Positions 46,892 to 56,449 of a stretch of 64,000 nucleotides of DNA are shown piece by piece. Both the position numbers and the translations under genes were made by a program. The DNA comes from Antarcticimicrobium sediminis (GTDB taxonomy: Bacteria > Pseudomonadota > Alphaproteobacteria > Rhodobacterales > Rhodobacteraceae), in the NCBI RefSeq assembly GCF_004348975.1, contig NZ_SMFP01000011.1, positions 114,530 through 178,529 on the forward strand. The letters run 5' to 3'. The notes under the pieces are model-generated. The model was not told the DNA's origin. It saw only the letters and a list, made by a program, of their open reading frames with translations, and searched no databases. How positions within the stretch are numbered: the first letter of the stretch is position 1; each line of letters begins with the position of its first letter.

Positions 46892-48175
46892 ATGAAGACA
46901 AGATTGACAGCACTGGCGCTGGGCGCCCTGATGGCTGCGGGGCCCGCAGCAGCGGATCTCGTGTTCCCGTCGCTGAGCTATCGCACGGGACCCTATGCGG
47001 CGGGTGGTATTCCCTTCGCGGACGGGTATGCCGATTATTTCACGCTTTTGAACGAGCGTGACGGCGGCATCGGCGGCGAGAAGATCGACGTGCCGGAATG
47101 CGAAACCGCGTATAACACCGAGAAGGGTGTTGAATGCTACGAGTCGACCAAAGACCTTGGTTCGCTTGTCTATCAACCGCTGTCCACCGGGATCACCTAT
47201 CAGCTTATTCCCAAGGTGACGGCGGACGGCATTCCGATGCTGACCTCGGGTCTGGGCAGAACCTCGGCCAAGAACGGGGCCATGTTCCCCTGGGTGTTCA
47301 ACTTCCCGGCCAACTACTGGGATGGGGCCTCGGTCGCGATCAAGCATATCCTTGATGAGGAAGGCGGCGATCTGAAAGGCAAGAAAGTCGCACTGGTCTA
47401 TCACAACTCGGCCTACGGCAAGGAACCGATCCGCACGCTCGAGGAACTGTCCAAGAAGCATGGCTACGATCTGACCCTTCTGCCGGTCGATCACCCCGGT
47501 CAGGAACAAAAAAGCCAGTGGCTGCAAATCCGCCGTGAAAAACCGGATTATGTGATCATGTATGGCTGGGGCGTGATGAACCAGGTTGCCGTTCAAGAGG
47601 CGGTCAACATCCGCTTCCCGATGGATCATTTCATCGGCATCTGGTGGTCGGGCTCGGAAAACGACGTGCTGCCCGCGGGTGAAGGCGCAGATGGCTACAA
47701 GGCGCTGACATTCCATAACCTCGGCGACAACTACCCGCTGTATGACGACCTGAAGAGCTATGTCTATGACAAGGGGCTTTCCGCAGGTGCAGGCGATCAG
47801 CACGGCACGGCGATCTATGACCGCGGTATGTATGGCGCGATGTTGGTGGCCGAAGCCGCGAAGACCGCTCAGAAAATCCACGGCACCAGCAAGATCACCC
47901 CGGCGATGATGCGCGACGGGATGGAAGCCCTTGAAATGACGGAAGAGAAGATGACGGCTCTCGGGCTGCCGAACTTCGGTCCTGAATTCAAGGTCTCTTG
48001 CGAGAACCATGGCGGCAACGGTTTCGCTGCCATCGGCCAGTGGGATGCGAAAGCGCATGAATGGAAGCTGATCACCGACTACATGCAGTCGGATCAGGAT
48101 GTCGTTCAGCCCCTGATCGAAGCCGACTCGATGGCTTTCGGCAAGGAAAACAACATCACCCCCGGCTGCAAATAA
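46892..48175 (+). CDS. Periplasmic substrate-binding protein of the liv-type transporter
   Basis: 427 aa with a signal peptide (MKTRLTALALGALMAAGPAAA). Type I periplasmic-binding fold: SYRTGPYAAGGIPFADGYADYF, GKKVALVYHNSAYGKEPIRTLEEL, YVIMYGWGVMNQVAVQEA. It is longer than classical LivJ/K (about 370 aa), as seen for aromatic-acid and other non-amino-acid binders, so an aromatic or carboxylate ligand is a fair guess. GGGAGGAGG precedes ATG 46892. A stable hairpin follows before livF, as is common downstream of highly expressed binding-protein genes. Confidence 0.92.
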   Translation: MKTRLTALALGALMAAGPAAADLVFPSLSYRTGPYAAGGIPFADGYADYFTLLNERDGGIGGEKIDVPECETAYNTEKGVECYESTKDLGSLVYQPLSTGITYQLIPKVTADGIPMLTSGLGRTSAKNGAMFPWVFNFPANYWDGASVAIKHILDEEGGDLKGKKVALVYHNSAYGKEPIRTLEELSKKHGYDLTLLPVDHPGQEQKSQWLQIRREKPDYVIMYGWGVMNQVAVQEAVNIRFPMDHFIGIWWSGSENDVLPAGEGADGYKALTFHNLGDNYPLYDDLKSYVYDKGLSAGAGDQHGTAIYDRGMYGAMLVAEAAKTAQKIHGTSKITPAMMRDGMEALEMTEEKMTALGLPNFGPEFKVSCENHGGNGFAAIGQWDAKAHEWKLITDYMQSDQDVVQPLIEADSMAFGKENNITPGCK

Positions 48176-48197
48176 GCCCGGTGGGATGACATATCGG

Positions 48198-48220
48198 GGA
48201 CGGCGGTCAGCCGCCGTTCC
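48198..48220 (+). promoter_or_regulatory. Intra-operon hairpin after the binding-protein gene
   Basis: Stem ACGGCGG / CCGCCGT with a TCAG loop at 48200-48217, no U tract. It lies in the 108-bp gap between the binding-protein stop and livF. By analogy with malE-type operons it probably protects the upstream mRNA from 3' decay rather than ending transcription. Confidence 0.5.
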
Positions 48221-48283
48221 TACCCCAAACGGTCAAACCGCCCGCGACGGCGCTGTCGCGGAATTCGGAAAGAAGGACACCAG

Positions 48284-49108
48284 ATGCTGGACGCCGGACA
48301 AACCAGGGAGACCCTGCTCGAGGTCAACAATATCGAGGTGGTCTACAACCACGTGATCCTCGTGCTCAAAGGGGTCAGCCTTAATGTGCCCAAGGGCGGC
48401 ATCACCGCGCTTTTGGGTGGCAACGGCGCGGGCAAGACCACCACGCTCAAGGCGATCTCGGCCCTGTTGCAATCGGAACGCGGCGAGGTCACCAAAGGCT
48501 CGGTCAAGTATCGTGGCGAGGATGTGCATCACGCCGACCCGGCCGATCTGGTGCGCAAGGGCGTGATCCAGGTGATGGAGGGACGCCATTGTTTCGAACA
48601 CCTCACCGTCGAGGAAAACCTGCTCACCGGCTATTACACCCGGAAATCCGGCAAGGCCGAGATGATGAGCGACCTTGAAAAAGTATATGCCTATTTCCCC
48701 CGTCTCAAGGAACGCCGCCGCAGTCAGGCGGGCTATACCTCGGGCGGCGAACAACAGATGGTCGCCATCGGGCGCGCCATGATGGCCAAACCGGAAACGA
48801 TCCTGCTGGATGAACCCAGCATGGGGTTGGCACCGCAACTGGTCGAAGAGATTTTCGGCATCGTCAAGGATCTCAACGAACGCGAGGGCGTGACCTTCCT
48901 GCTGGCGGAACAGAATACCAACGTGGCGCTGCGCTTCGCCCACTACGGCTATATCCTTGAATCCGGTCGCGTGGTGATGGACGGCCCCGCCGCCGACCTG
49001 CGCGAGAACCAGGACGTCAAGGAATTCTATCTCGGCATGTCCGACGAGGGGCGCAAAAGCTTTCGCGACGTACGCTCTTATCGCCGCCGCAAGCGGTGGC
49101 TGAGCTGA
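48284..49108 (+). CDS. livF: Branched-chain amino acid-type ABC transporter ATP-binding protein (LivF-like)
   Basis: 274 aa. Walker A GGNGAGKTT, signature YTSGGEQQMVAIGRAMM, Walker B ILLDEPSMGLAP and FLLAEQNTNVAL. Start ATG 48284 after AAGGAC. It carries an unusual basic tail (RKSFRDVRSYRRRKRWLS) beyond the family core. It is the second ATPase of the transporter, followed by a PaaK-like ligase 120 bp on. Confidence 0.92.
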   Translation: MLDAGQTRETLLEVNNIEVVYNHVILVLKGVSLNVPKGGITALLGGNGAGKTTTLKAISALLQSERGEVTKGSVKYRGEDVHHADPADLVRKGVIQVMEGRHCFEHLTVEENLLTGYYTRKSGKAEMMSDLEKVYAYFPRLKERRRSQAGYTSGGEQQMVAIGRAMMAKPETILLDEPSMGLAPQLVEEIFGIVKDLNEREGVTFLLAEQNTNVALRFAHYGYILESGRVVMDGPAADLRENQDVKEFYLGMSDEGRKSFRDVRSYRRRKRWLS

Positions 49109-49228
49109 GCGCGCCCGCCAGATTACAGGCGCATTCCCTGCCCACCGGGGCAGCGGCCCAAAAGCGCGGGCCAAGGACAAGGACAGCGGCGCAAGAACGC
49201 GGCTCAAGGACAAGGACGAGGTCGAATA

Positions 49229-50404
49229 ATGACTGTTCATTTTGACGATTTGGAAACCCGCTCCGCCGATGCCCGCACGGCCGATCAGCTGTTGGCGCTG
49301 AACGCCAATCTCGCCCGCAACGGGCTCGATTCGCTGGACGATCTGGGCGGCCTCACCGCCTTGCCGGTGCTGCGCAAATCCGACCTCAGCGCGCGGCAGA
49401 AGACCACGCCGCCGTTTGGCGGGCTTCCGGTGGCCAATGTCGCCCATATCTTTCAGTCGCCGGGTCCGATCTATGAGCCGGGCGGCATCAGTCATGACTG
49501 GTGGCGCATGGGCCGCTTTCTCTGTGCCGCTGGCATCGGCAAGGGCGACATCGTGCAGAACTGTTTCGGCTATCACCTGACCCCTGCCGGCATGATCTTT
49601 GAAAGCGGGGCCCGCGCAGTCGGGGCCGCCGTGGTGCCCGCCGGAACCGGCCAGACCGAACTTCAGGCCCGCGCCGCCCATGATATCGGCGTTACCGCCT
49701 ATGCCGGTACACCCGACTATCTCAAGATCATCCTCGACAAGGCCGAGGCGATGGGGCTGGCGCTGAAAATCACCAAGGCGGCGGTGGGCGGCGGCGCCCT
49801 GTTCCCGTCGCTGCGTCAGGAATACACCGATCGTGGTATCGCCTGCCTGCAAAGCTATGCCACCGCCGATCTGGGCAATATCGCCTATGAAAGCGCGGCG
49901 ATGGACGGAATGATCGTCGACGAGAAGGTCATCGTTGAAATCGTTACCCCCGGCACCGGCACGCCGGTCGCCCCCGGCGAGGTCGGCGAGGTGGTGGTGA
50001 CGACGTTGAACCCGGATTACCCGCTTGTGCGTTTTGCCACCGGTGATTTGTCCGCCGTGCTGCCGGGGCAATCGCCCTGTGGCCGTACCAACATGCGGAT
50101 CAAGGGCTGGATGGGACGGGCCGATCAGACCACCAAGATCAAGGGCATGTTCGTGCGCCCGGAACAGGTGGCGCAACTGGTCGAAAAACATGCCGAGATT
50201 ATCAAGGCCCGGGTGATCGCCACCCGCGACGGCGAAATGGACGCCATGACTGTCCAGATCGAAGCCGAAAGCGGCGGCGATGGCGGGACCTATTCCGCCA
50301 GCGTGGCCGATCTGCTCAAGCTCAAGGGCAAGATCGAGGTGGTGGCCCCTGGTACGCTGCCCAAGGACGGGCTGGTGATCGAGGACCAGCGCAAGTACGA
50401 CTAG
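49229..50404 (+). CDS. PaaK-type phenylacetate-CoA ligase-like protein with degenerate P-loop
   Basis: 391 aa, PaaK family. Clear are LKITKAAVGGGALFPSLRQEY, RIKGWMGRADQTTKIKGMFVRPEQV (the A8/hinge region and Arg) and the C-terminal ferredoxin-like domain. But the usual SSGTTG P-loop is not found: the matching place reads IFQSPGPIYEPGGISHDWW, so ATP handling may differ. Start ATG 49229, GAGG upstream. It is last in the operon, and with the first ligase gives two CoA-ligase-type genes around one transporter. The preceding 120 bp contain two CAAGGACAAGGAC copies. Confidence 0.85.
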   Translation: MTVHFDDLETRSADARTADQLLALNANLARNGLDSLDDLGGLTALPVLRKSDLSARQKTTPPFGGLPVANVAHIFQSPGPIYEPGGISHDWWRMGRFLCAAGIGKGDIVQNCFGYHLTPAGMIFESGARAVGAAVVPAGTGQTELQARAAHDIGVTAYAGTPDYLKIILDKAEAMGLALKITKAAVGGGALFPSLRQEYTDRGIACLQSYATADLGNIAYESAAMDGMIVDEKVIVEIVTPGTGTPVAPGEVGEVVVTTLNPDYPLVRFATGDLSAVLPGQSPCGRTNMRIKGWMGRADQTTKIKGMFVRPEQVAQLVEKHAEIIKARVIATRDGEMDAMTVQIEAESGGDGGTYSASVADLLKLKGKIEVVAPGTLPKDGLVIEDQRKYD

Positions 50405-50433
50405 CGGTCCGGCCTTTCGGGGCCGGGGGTCGC

Positions 50434-51708
50434 TTAGCGCAACGCCCGGCCTTTCTTGATCGCATCCGCGCCGAACCGGCGTCTGATCTCGTCTGCGGCC
50501 CGCTCTGCATCGCTGCGTCGGGCCGCGCCCGGGTCAAGCAGATCGCCGGACATATCCGCCTCGGCCTCGGGGCAAAGCTCGGCAATCCCGACCCCCAACA
50601 GCCGATAGGGCCCCCGGTCGCCCAGCTGATCGAACAGCGCGCGCGCGCTGCGATACAGCCGGTCGGCCATCTGCGTCGCATCGTGCAGCGCCACCCGCCG
50701 GGTCAGCAGGCTGTGATCCGAGCGTTTCAGCTTCAACACCACGACTCGTCCGGCCAACCCCTTGGCCTTGGCTCGGCCCGACACCTTTTCGGCCATCCGC
50801 CACAGATGCCCGTCAAGGATGTCGGCATCACCGGTATCCTCGCGAAAGGTGGTCTCGTTCGAGATCGACTTCATCGGCGCATTCGCCTCAACGCGGCGCC
50901 GGTCCTCGCCACGCGCCAGATGGTACAGCCGGTCGCCCATATTACCGAACCGCGCCTGCAGATCGCGCCGCTCCCAGCGCAGCAGATCGGCAAAGGTCCG
51001 GATCCCGGCGCGCTCCAACGCACCCTGCGCCGCCGGTCCGATCCCCCAAAGCATCCGCACCGGCCGGTCGCGCAGGAACGCTGCCGTCTCGGCCTGCCCG
51101 ATCACCGCGAACCCCTGCGGTTTGTCGAGGTCCGATGCCACCTTGGCGAGAAACTTGTTGTGGCTCAGCCCGATGGATCCGGTCACCCCCAACTCGTCCT
51201 TCATCCGCCGAACCAGCCGCGCCAGCATCACCGCCGGGGGCGCGCCATGCAGCTTTTCGGTGCCTGACAGATCCAGGAACGCCTCGTCCAGCGACAGCGG
51301 CTCGATCGCCGGGGTCAACTCCTGCATCATCGCGCGGATCTGGCGCGAGACTTGGGCATAGACCTCCATCCGGGGCGCGATCACCACCGCATCGGGGCAC
51401 AGTTTCAGCGCCTGAAACATCGGCATCGCCGAATGCACCCCCCGGATCCGCGCCACATAGCAAGCGGTTGATACCACCCCGCGCCGACCGCCGCCGATAA
51501 TCACCGGCTTGCCCGCCAGTTCGGGATTGTCGCGCTTTTCCACGCTGGCATAGAAGGCGTCACAATCCATATGCGCGATGCTCAGGCTGAACAGTTCGTC
51601 ATGCGCCAACACGCGCGGACTGGCGCAAGACGGACAACGGCGCGCGCGCCCGGGCGCCGGGTCCGAGGCGTCAAATTGTGTCAGGCAATCACGGCAAAGC
51701 GCATGCAT
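50434..51708 (-). CDS. dinB: DNA polymerase IV-type Y-family polymerase with N-terminal zinc ribbon
   Basis: 424 aa. Residues 1-40 hold two CxxC pairs (CRDC, CPSC) forming a zinc-ribbon extension not present in E. coli DinB. Then the Y-family core: SIAHMDCDAFYASVEKRDNPEL (metal Asp), PLSLDEAFLDLSG (catalytic Asp-Glu), SIGLSHNKFLAKVASDLDKP, and the little-finger domain. Known role: translesion synthesis. Start ATG 51708, weak ribosome-binding site. No LexA box was identified upstream. It is divergent from a NUDIX gene by 71 bp. Confidence 0.93.
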   Translation of the reverse strand: MHALCRDCLTQFDASDPAPGRARRCPSCASPRVLAHDELFSLSIAHMDCDAFYASVEKRDNPELAGKPVIIGGGRRGVVSTACYVARIRGVHSAMPMFQALKLCPDAVVIAPRMEVYAQVSRQIRAMMQELTPAIEPLSLDEAFLDLSGTEKLHGAPPAVMLARLVRRMKDELGVTGSIGLSHNKFLAKVASDLDKPQGFAVIGQAETAAFLRDRPVRMLWGIGPAAQGALERAGIRTFADLLRWERRDLQARFGNMGDRLYHLARGEDRRRVEANAPMKSISNETTFREDTGDADILDGHLWRMAEKVSGRAKAKGLAGRVVVLKLKRSDHSLLTRRVALHDATQMADRLYRSARALFDQLGDRGPYRLLGVGIAELCPEAEADMSGDLLDPGAARRSDAERAADEIRRRFGADAIKKGRALR

Positions 51709-51779
51709 GGGCGGTGGAATCTCGGCTGGGTGGTGGTTATCTCTGTCAGACCATAGGCCGGATCAACGGAACAGTCAGC

Positions 51780-52271
51780 ATGACAGATCAGCGTGACATC
51801 GAAATCGCGCCCTTTTCCGGGGCCAAGCTGGCGCTGTTTCTGGGCCCCGACCTGTTGGTGATCCAACGCGATGATCGCCCCGACATCCCTTGGCCCGGCC
51901 ATTGGGATCTGCCCGGTGGCGGCCGCGAGGGTGGCGAGACCCCGATGGACTGTGCCCTGCGCGAAACCTGCGAAGAGGTGAACCTGACCCTGTCGCCGGA
52001 TCAGATCACGTGGTCGCGCAGCTATCTGCGCCCGCATGGCCGGGTCTGGTTCTTCGCCGCGCATCTGCCCGCCGCCCGTGTCGCCGGAGTGCGGCTGGGG
52101 GACGAAGGGCAGGGCTGGTGCCTGATGGCGCCGCAAACCTATTGCCAGCATCCGCTCGCGGTGCCGCATTTCGCCGAGACCCTGACGCTGTATCTGGGGC
52201 AGCAGGCGGAAGCGGGGGATTCAGGAGATCTCACAGAAAGACCCCCCGCTGCTGAGGCGGGGGGAAGGTAA
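51780..52271 (+). CDS. NUDIX hydrolase
   Basis: 163 aa. The NUDIX box GGGREGGETPMDCALRETCEEVNL (about residues 46-69) keeps GxxxxxE and RExxEE. Substrate unknown; NUDIX enzymes hydrolyse nucleoside-diphosphate derivatives such as oxidised dNTPs, and the neighbouring dinB makes nucleotide-pool or DNA-damage work plausible. Start ATG 51780. The last codons (GDLTERPPAAEAGGR) overlap a GC hairpin at 52242-52264, so the C-terminus is formed by a hairpin sequence. Confidence 0.9.
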   Translation: MTDQRDIEIAPFSGAKLALFLGPDLLVIQRDDRPDIPWPGHWDLPGGGREGGETPMDCALRETCEEVNLTLSPDQITWSRSYLRPHGRVWFFAAHLPAARVAGVRLGDEGQGWCLMAPQTYCQHPLAVPHFAETLTLYLGQQAEAGDSGDLTERPPAAEAGGR

Positions 52272-52343
52272 CGAACCACAGGAAGAAAAGGTTCGTTGGG
52301 GGAGTGTCCTAAATTTAGAATCGCTCAAAACAGGCTTGTTTTG
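52242..52343 (+). other. Hairpin-rich 3' region after the NUDIX gene
   Basis: Three separate stems: CCCCCCGC / GCGGGGGG (52242-52264), AACGAACC / GGTTCGTT (52270-52297) and CAAAACA / TGTTTTG (52326-52343), plus the palindrome CTAAATTTAG (52309-52318). None is followed by a U tract on either strand. The rest of the gap to the pyrF stop at 52443 contains GCAGCGCTGC (52409-52418). A small RNA or an unusual termination region are possible. Confidence 0.45.
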
Positions 52344-52442
52344 AAGCCCGGATTTCCGCCTCGGCCAAACAGGCGCCCGAAATGTGCCTTTTCGGCCACG
52401 GATGCTGTGCAGCGCTGCAACATATTTGTGCTGTTCTGAGGC

Positions 52443-53138
52443 TTAAAGCGCGGCCAGCTCGCTCAGGATCGCCTGCGCCGCCTCGCGTGGGTTTTGGGCC
52501 TGCCAGACCGGGCGCCCGACCACGATATGATCGGCCCCGGCGGCAATCGCGCTGCCCGGTGTCGCCACCCGTTTCTGATCGCCAGATGCGCTGCCTGCCG
52601 GGCGCACCCCCGGTGTCACGATCAACCGGCCCTCTGCCTGCGGCAGCGCCCGGATCGCGGCGGCCTCCTGTGGGCTGGCGATCACCCCGTCGGCCCCGGC
52701 CTCAAGCGCGCGCGCGGCACGCTCCACCACCAGTTCGGCCAGATCGCCCGGTTTGATCAACCCGTCGTCCAGATCGGCCCGGTCCAGCGAGGTCAGGATC
52801 GTCACCGCGAGGATCTTCATATCCTTGCCTGCCGCGCCCTCCTTGGCGGCGCGCACCACATGCGGGTCACCATGCACGGTCAGGAAATCCAGATCGAATT
52901 GCGCCAGCCCCCGCACCGCCGCCTCGACGGTGGCGCTGATGTCGAACAGCTTCATATCAAGAAAGATGCGTTTGCCCTGCTCGGCGATCAGCTCATGCGC
53001 AAGGCCCAGACCGCCCCCGGTCAGCATCCCCAACCCGATCTTGTAAAAACTGACGCTATCGCCCAGCTTTTCGGTCAGCGCGAGCGCCTGAATGGCGTTG
53101 GGCACGTCCAGGGCGACGATCAGGCGGTCATCGGACAT
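52443..53138 (-). CDS. pyrF: Orotidine-5'-phosphate decarboxylase
   Basis: 231 aa. It catalyses the final UMP synthesis step. The catalytic DxKxxD motif lies in RIFLDMKLFDI; IVTPGVRP and AAGADHIVVGRPV (phosphate-binding) close the barrel. ATG 53138 follows GAGGAG. A small conserved gene lies directly upstream in the same direction. Confidence 0.97.
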   Translation of the reverse strand: MSDDRLIVALDVPNAIQALALTEKLGDSVSFYKIGLGMLTGGGLGLAHELIAEQGKRIFLDMKLFDISATVEAAVRGLAQFDLDFLTVHGDPHVVRAAKEGAAGKDMKILAVTILTSLDRADLDDGLIKPGDLAELVVERAARALEAGADGVIASPQEAAAIRALPQAEGRLIVTPGVRPAGSASGDQKRVATPGSAIAAGADHIVVGRPVWQAQNPREAAQAILSELAAL

Positions 53139-53227
53139 TGGGCTTCTCCTCGGGTTGCGGCGGCCCCTCTTTAGGCTGCGCCGCCGTCCCAGACAAGAGA
53201 CAGGCCCCGTTCAGGCGAAACCCGCGA

Positions 53228-53494
53228 TCAGGCAAAACCCGGGTGTGGCGTCAGCCCGTCGGCAACCTCCAGCGTTGCGCGCCCGGCGCGAAACTCTGGC
53301 ATCCGTTTCATCTGCCGCAGCGCATCGCCCAGAAACGCCGCCCAGCGCGCCTCTGCGCCAGTCTCGGCGGTCAGCTCGATGGAACAGAACAGCGTCACGA
53401 TCCGGTCGGCCAGTGTCAGGCAGACGCTGGCCCGGTGCCGTGCCTGCTCGGGGCAATACTCGGGGGCGGAAATCTCGACGTCGGTGATCTGCAT
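53228..53494 (-). CDS. Small conserved hypothetical protein
   Basis: 88 aa; AGGAGG precedes ATG 53494 at 6 bases, the strongest evidence that it is real. Sequence MQITDVEISAPEYCPEQARHRASVCLTLADRIVTLFCSIEL has a two-strand-like start and a C-terminal helix ending in LTPHPGFA. I do not recognise a family with certainty. It lies 89 bp upstream of pyrF on the same strand, so it may be co-transcribed, and is divergent from clpB by 246 bp. Confidence 0.75.
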   Translation of the reverse strand: MQITDVEISAPEYCPEQARHRASVCLTLADRIVTLFCSIELTAETGAEARWAAFLGDALRQMKRMPEFRAGRATLEVADGLTPHPGFA

Positions 53495-53635
53495 GATGGC
53501 CTCCTGTTTTGCCCCGGTATTGTCCGCAATTGGTGCAGCAATATGGCGGCGGGCAGGAAATTTCGCGACACCCCCGACCGCCCCCTCCCGCCTGCGGTCC
53601 GGGACGATTTCCGGCCCGTTTTCCGGTCATTAGGT

Positions 53636-53663
53636 CTTGAACTACCCCGCCTTCTCCCCAAAT
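53636..53663 (+). promoter_or_regulatory. RpoH (sigma-32) heat-shock promoter of clpB
   Basis: -35 CTTGAA at 53636-53641, 14-base spacer, -10 CCCCAAAT at 53656-53663: a near-consensus sigma-32 promoter, 78 bp upstream of the clpB start. It indicates heat-shock induction of ClpB, as known in other bacteria. Confidence 0.8.
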
Positions 53664-53740
53664 CTATCCCTGAGGCCCGGTCCCCGGTGCGCCGCAAAGT
53701 GGGCATCGAACTTACCGGGCGCTTTAACAAGGAGAGACGC

Positions 53741-56359
53741 ATGGACTTGAACAAGTTCACTGAGCGGGCACGTGGTTTCGTGCAGGCGGCCCAAACGATC
53801 GCGATGCGCGAAGAGCATCAGCGCGTGGTCCCCGAACATCTGCTCAAGGCATTGATGGACGACGATCAGGGGCTGGCCAGCAACCTGATCACCCGCGCCG
53901 GGGGCACCCCCGCCCGCGTGGTCGAGGCGTTGGAAGTCGCCGTGAAAAAGCTGCCCAAGGTCAGCGGCGACGCGGCCCAGATCTATATCGACACGCAAAC
54001 CGCCAAGGTGCTGGACGAGGCCGAGAAGCTGGCCAAGAAGGCTGGCGACAGCTTTGTGCCGGTGGAACGCGTCCTGATGGCGCTTTGCATGGTCAAATCC
54101 GGCGCGAAAACGGCGCTGGAGGCGGGGGCTGTCTCGGCGCAAAAGCTGAACGAGGCGATCAACGATATCCGCAAGGGGCGCACCGCCGACACCGCGTCGG
54201 CCGAAGAAGGCTATGATGCGCTCAAGAAATATGCCCGCGACCTGACCGAGGCCGCCGAACAGGGCAAGATCGACCCGATCATTGGCCGCGACGAGGAAAT
54301 TCGCCGCTCCATGCAGGTGCTCTCGCGCCGGACCAAGAACAACCCGGTGCTGATCGGCGAACCCGGTGTCGGCAAGACCGCCATCGCCGAGGGGCTGGCG
54401 CTGCGCATCATCAACGGCGATGTGCCCGAAAGCCTGCGCAACAAGAAACTGTTGGCGCTCGATATGGGTGCGCTGATCGCCGGGGCGAAATACCGTGGTG
54501 AATTCGAAGAACGCCTGAAAGCGGTCCTGAACGAGATCGAGGACGCCGCGGGCGAAATCATCCTGTTCATCGACGAGATGCACACGCTGGTGGGGGCCGG
54601 GAAATCTGACGGCGCGATGGATGCGGCCAACCTGATCAAGCCGGCGCTGGCACGTGGCGAGCTGCACTGTATCGGTGCGACCACGCTGGATGAATACCGC
54701 AAATACGTCGAAAAAGATGCGGCTCTTGCCCGCCGGTTCCAGCCCATCGTGGTCGAGGAGCCGACTGTCGAGGACACCATTTCGATCCTGCGCGGCATCA
54801 AGGAAAAGTACGAACTGCACCACGGCGTGCGCATCTCTGATGCGGCGTTGGTTGCGGCCGCGACCCTGTCCAACCGCTATATCACCGACCGGTTCCTACC
54901 CGACAAGGCGATCGACCTCATGGACGAGGCCGCCTCGCGTCTGCGGATGGAGGTGGACAGCAAACCCGAAGAGCTGGACCAGCTCGACCGCCAGATCCTG
55001 CAATTGCAGATCGAGGCCGAGGCGCTCAAGAAAGAGGACGACACCGCCTCCAAGGACCGGCTGGGGGCGCTGCAAAAAGAGCTGTCGGATCTGCAGGAAC
55101 GCTCTGCCGAGATGACCGCGCAATGGCAGGCCGAGCGGGACAAGCTGGCCTCTGGTCGCGAGCTCAAGGAACAGCTTGACCGCGCCCGCGCCGATCTCGA
55201 CATCGCCAAGCGCGAGGGCAACCTCGCCAAGGCCGGGGAACTGTCCTATGGCGTGATCCCGCAGCTTGAAAAACAGCTGGCCGGGGCCGAACAGGCCGAA
55301 GCCGATGGCATGATGGTCGAAGAGGCCGTCCGCCCCGAACAGATCGCGGCGGTGGTTGAACGCTGGACCGGCATCCCCACCTCCAAGATGCTGGAGGGCG
55401 AGCGCGAAAAGCTGCTGCGCATGGAAGACGAGCTGCACAAGCGCGTCATCGGGCAGGACGCCGCCGTGCGCGCGGTTGCCAATGCCGTGCGTCGGGCGCG
55501 TGCGGGTCTGAATGACGAGGGGCGCCCGCTGGGATCGTTCCTGTTCCTCGGGCCGACCGGCGTCGGCAAGACCGAGCTGACCAAGGCGGTGGCCGAATAT
55601 CTGTTTGACGACGACAACGCGATGGTGCGCGTCGACATGTCCGAATTCATGGAGAAACACGCGGTCGCCCGTCTGATCGGCGCACCTCCGGGTTATGTCG
55701 GCTATGAAGAGGGCGGCGTGCTGACCGAGGCGGTCCGTCGGCGGCCCTATCAGGTGGTGCTGTTCGATGAGGTCGAAAAGGCCCACCCGGACGTGTTCAA
55801 CGTGCTGTTGCAAGTGCTCGATGACGGTGTGTTGACCGATGGTCATGGCCGCACCGTGGACTTCAAGCAGACCTTGATCGTGCTGACCTCCAACCTTGGC
55901 AGCCAGGCGCTCAGCCAACTGCCCGAGGGCGGCGACAGTGCCCAGGCGCGGCGCGACGTGATGGATGCGGTGCGGGCCCATTTCCGCCCCGAGTTCCTCA
56001 ACCGTCTGGACGAAACCATCATCTTTGAACGGCTCAGCCGCGAGAACATGGATGGCATCGTTGATATCCAGATGGCCAGCCTGCTCAAGCGGCTGGCGGA
56101 TCGCAAGATCACGCTGCAACTGGATGCGGCGGCGCATAAATGGTTGGCGGACGAAGGTTATGACCCGGTGTTCGGGGCCCGCCCGCTCAAGCGTGTGATC
56201 CAGACCGCGCTGCAAAACCCGCTGGCCGAGATGCTGCTGGCCGGGGATGTGAAGGACGGCGATACCATCCCGGTCACCGCCGGGGCCGAGGGGCTGATCG
56301 TCGGCGAACGGATCGGGGCCAGCAACCGGCCCAAACCGGACGACGCCGTGGTGCACTAA
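53741..56359 (+). CDS. clpB: ATP-dependent chaperone ClpB
   Basis: 872 aa. It disaggregates proteins together with DnaK. N-domain (1 to ~145, [21 protein letters not shown]), NBD1 Walker [14 protein letters not shown] near residue 206 and Walker [15 protein letters not shown], coiled-coil middle domain (~400-520, with [18 protein letters not shown]), NBD2 Walker [14 protein letters not shown] near 604, and the C-terminal D2 end. Start ATG 53741 with AAGGAG 7 bases upstream; long upstream in-frame reading is a shadow. A sigma-32 promoter precedes it, a strong terminator follows. Confidence 0.98.
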   Translation: MDLNKFTERARGFVQAAQTIAMREEHQRVVPEHLLKALMDDDQGLASNLITRAGGTPARVVEALEVAVKKLPKVSGDAAQIYIDTQTAKVLDEAEKLAKKAGDSFVPVERVLMALCMVKSGAKTALEAGAVSAQKLNEAINDIRKGRTADTASAEEGYDALKKYARDLTEAAEQGKIDPIIGRDEEIRRSMQVLSRRTKNNPVLIGEPGVGKTAIAEGLALRIINGDVPESLRNKKLLALDMGALIAGAKYRGEFEERLKAVLNEIEDAAGEIILFIDEMHTLVGAGKSDGAMDAANLIKPALARGELHCIGATTLDEYRKYVEKDAALARRFQPIVVEEPTVEDTISILRGIKEKYELHHGVRISDAALVAAATLSNRYITDRFLPDKAIDLMDEAASRLRMEVDSKPEELDQLDRQILQLQIEAEALKKEDDTASKDRLGALQKELSDLQERSAEMTAQWQAERDKLASGRELKEQLDRARADLDIAKREGNLAKAGELSYGVIPQLEKQLAGAEQAEADGMMVEEAVRPEQIAAVVERWTGIPTSKMLEGEREKLLRMEDELHKRVIGQDAAVRAVANAVRRARAGLNDEGRPLGSFLFLGPTGVGKTELTKAVAEYLFDDDNAMVRVDMSEFMEKHAVARLIGAPPGYVGYEEGGVLTEAVRRRPYQVVLFDEVEKAHPDVFNVLLQVLDDGVLTDGHGRTVDFKQTLIVLTSNLGSQALSQLPEGGDSAQARRDVMDAVRAHFRPEFLNRLDETIIFERLSRENMDGIVDIQMASLLKRLADRKITLQLDAAAHKWLADEGYDPVFGARPLKRVIQTALQNPLAEMLLAGDVKDGDTIPVTAGAEGLIVGERIGASNRPKPDDAVVH

Positions 56360-56382
56360 GCACCCCGCGCGCGACAGACAGA

Positions 56383-56410
56383 AGGCCCGCCATCTCTGGC
56401 GGGCCTTTTT
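56383..56410 (+). terminator. Rho-independent terminator of clpB
   Basis: 9-bp perfect stem AGGCCCGCC / GGCGGGCCT, 6-base loop, then TTTTTC. It is 24 bp past the clpB stop and 40 bp before the end of the convergent RTX gene. Confidence 0.9.
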
Positions 56411-56449
56411 CGTTCTCTCCCCCGTGCGCGTCCCGGTGCGCGGCTCGCG

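Noticed and set aside
48233..50191. 652-codon frame opposite livF and the PaaK-like gene
   Set aside because: Shadow of two genes with strong motifs; no protein-like sequence of its own.
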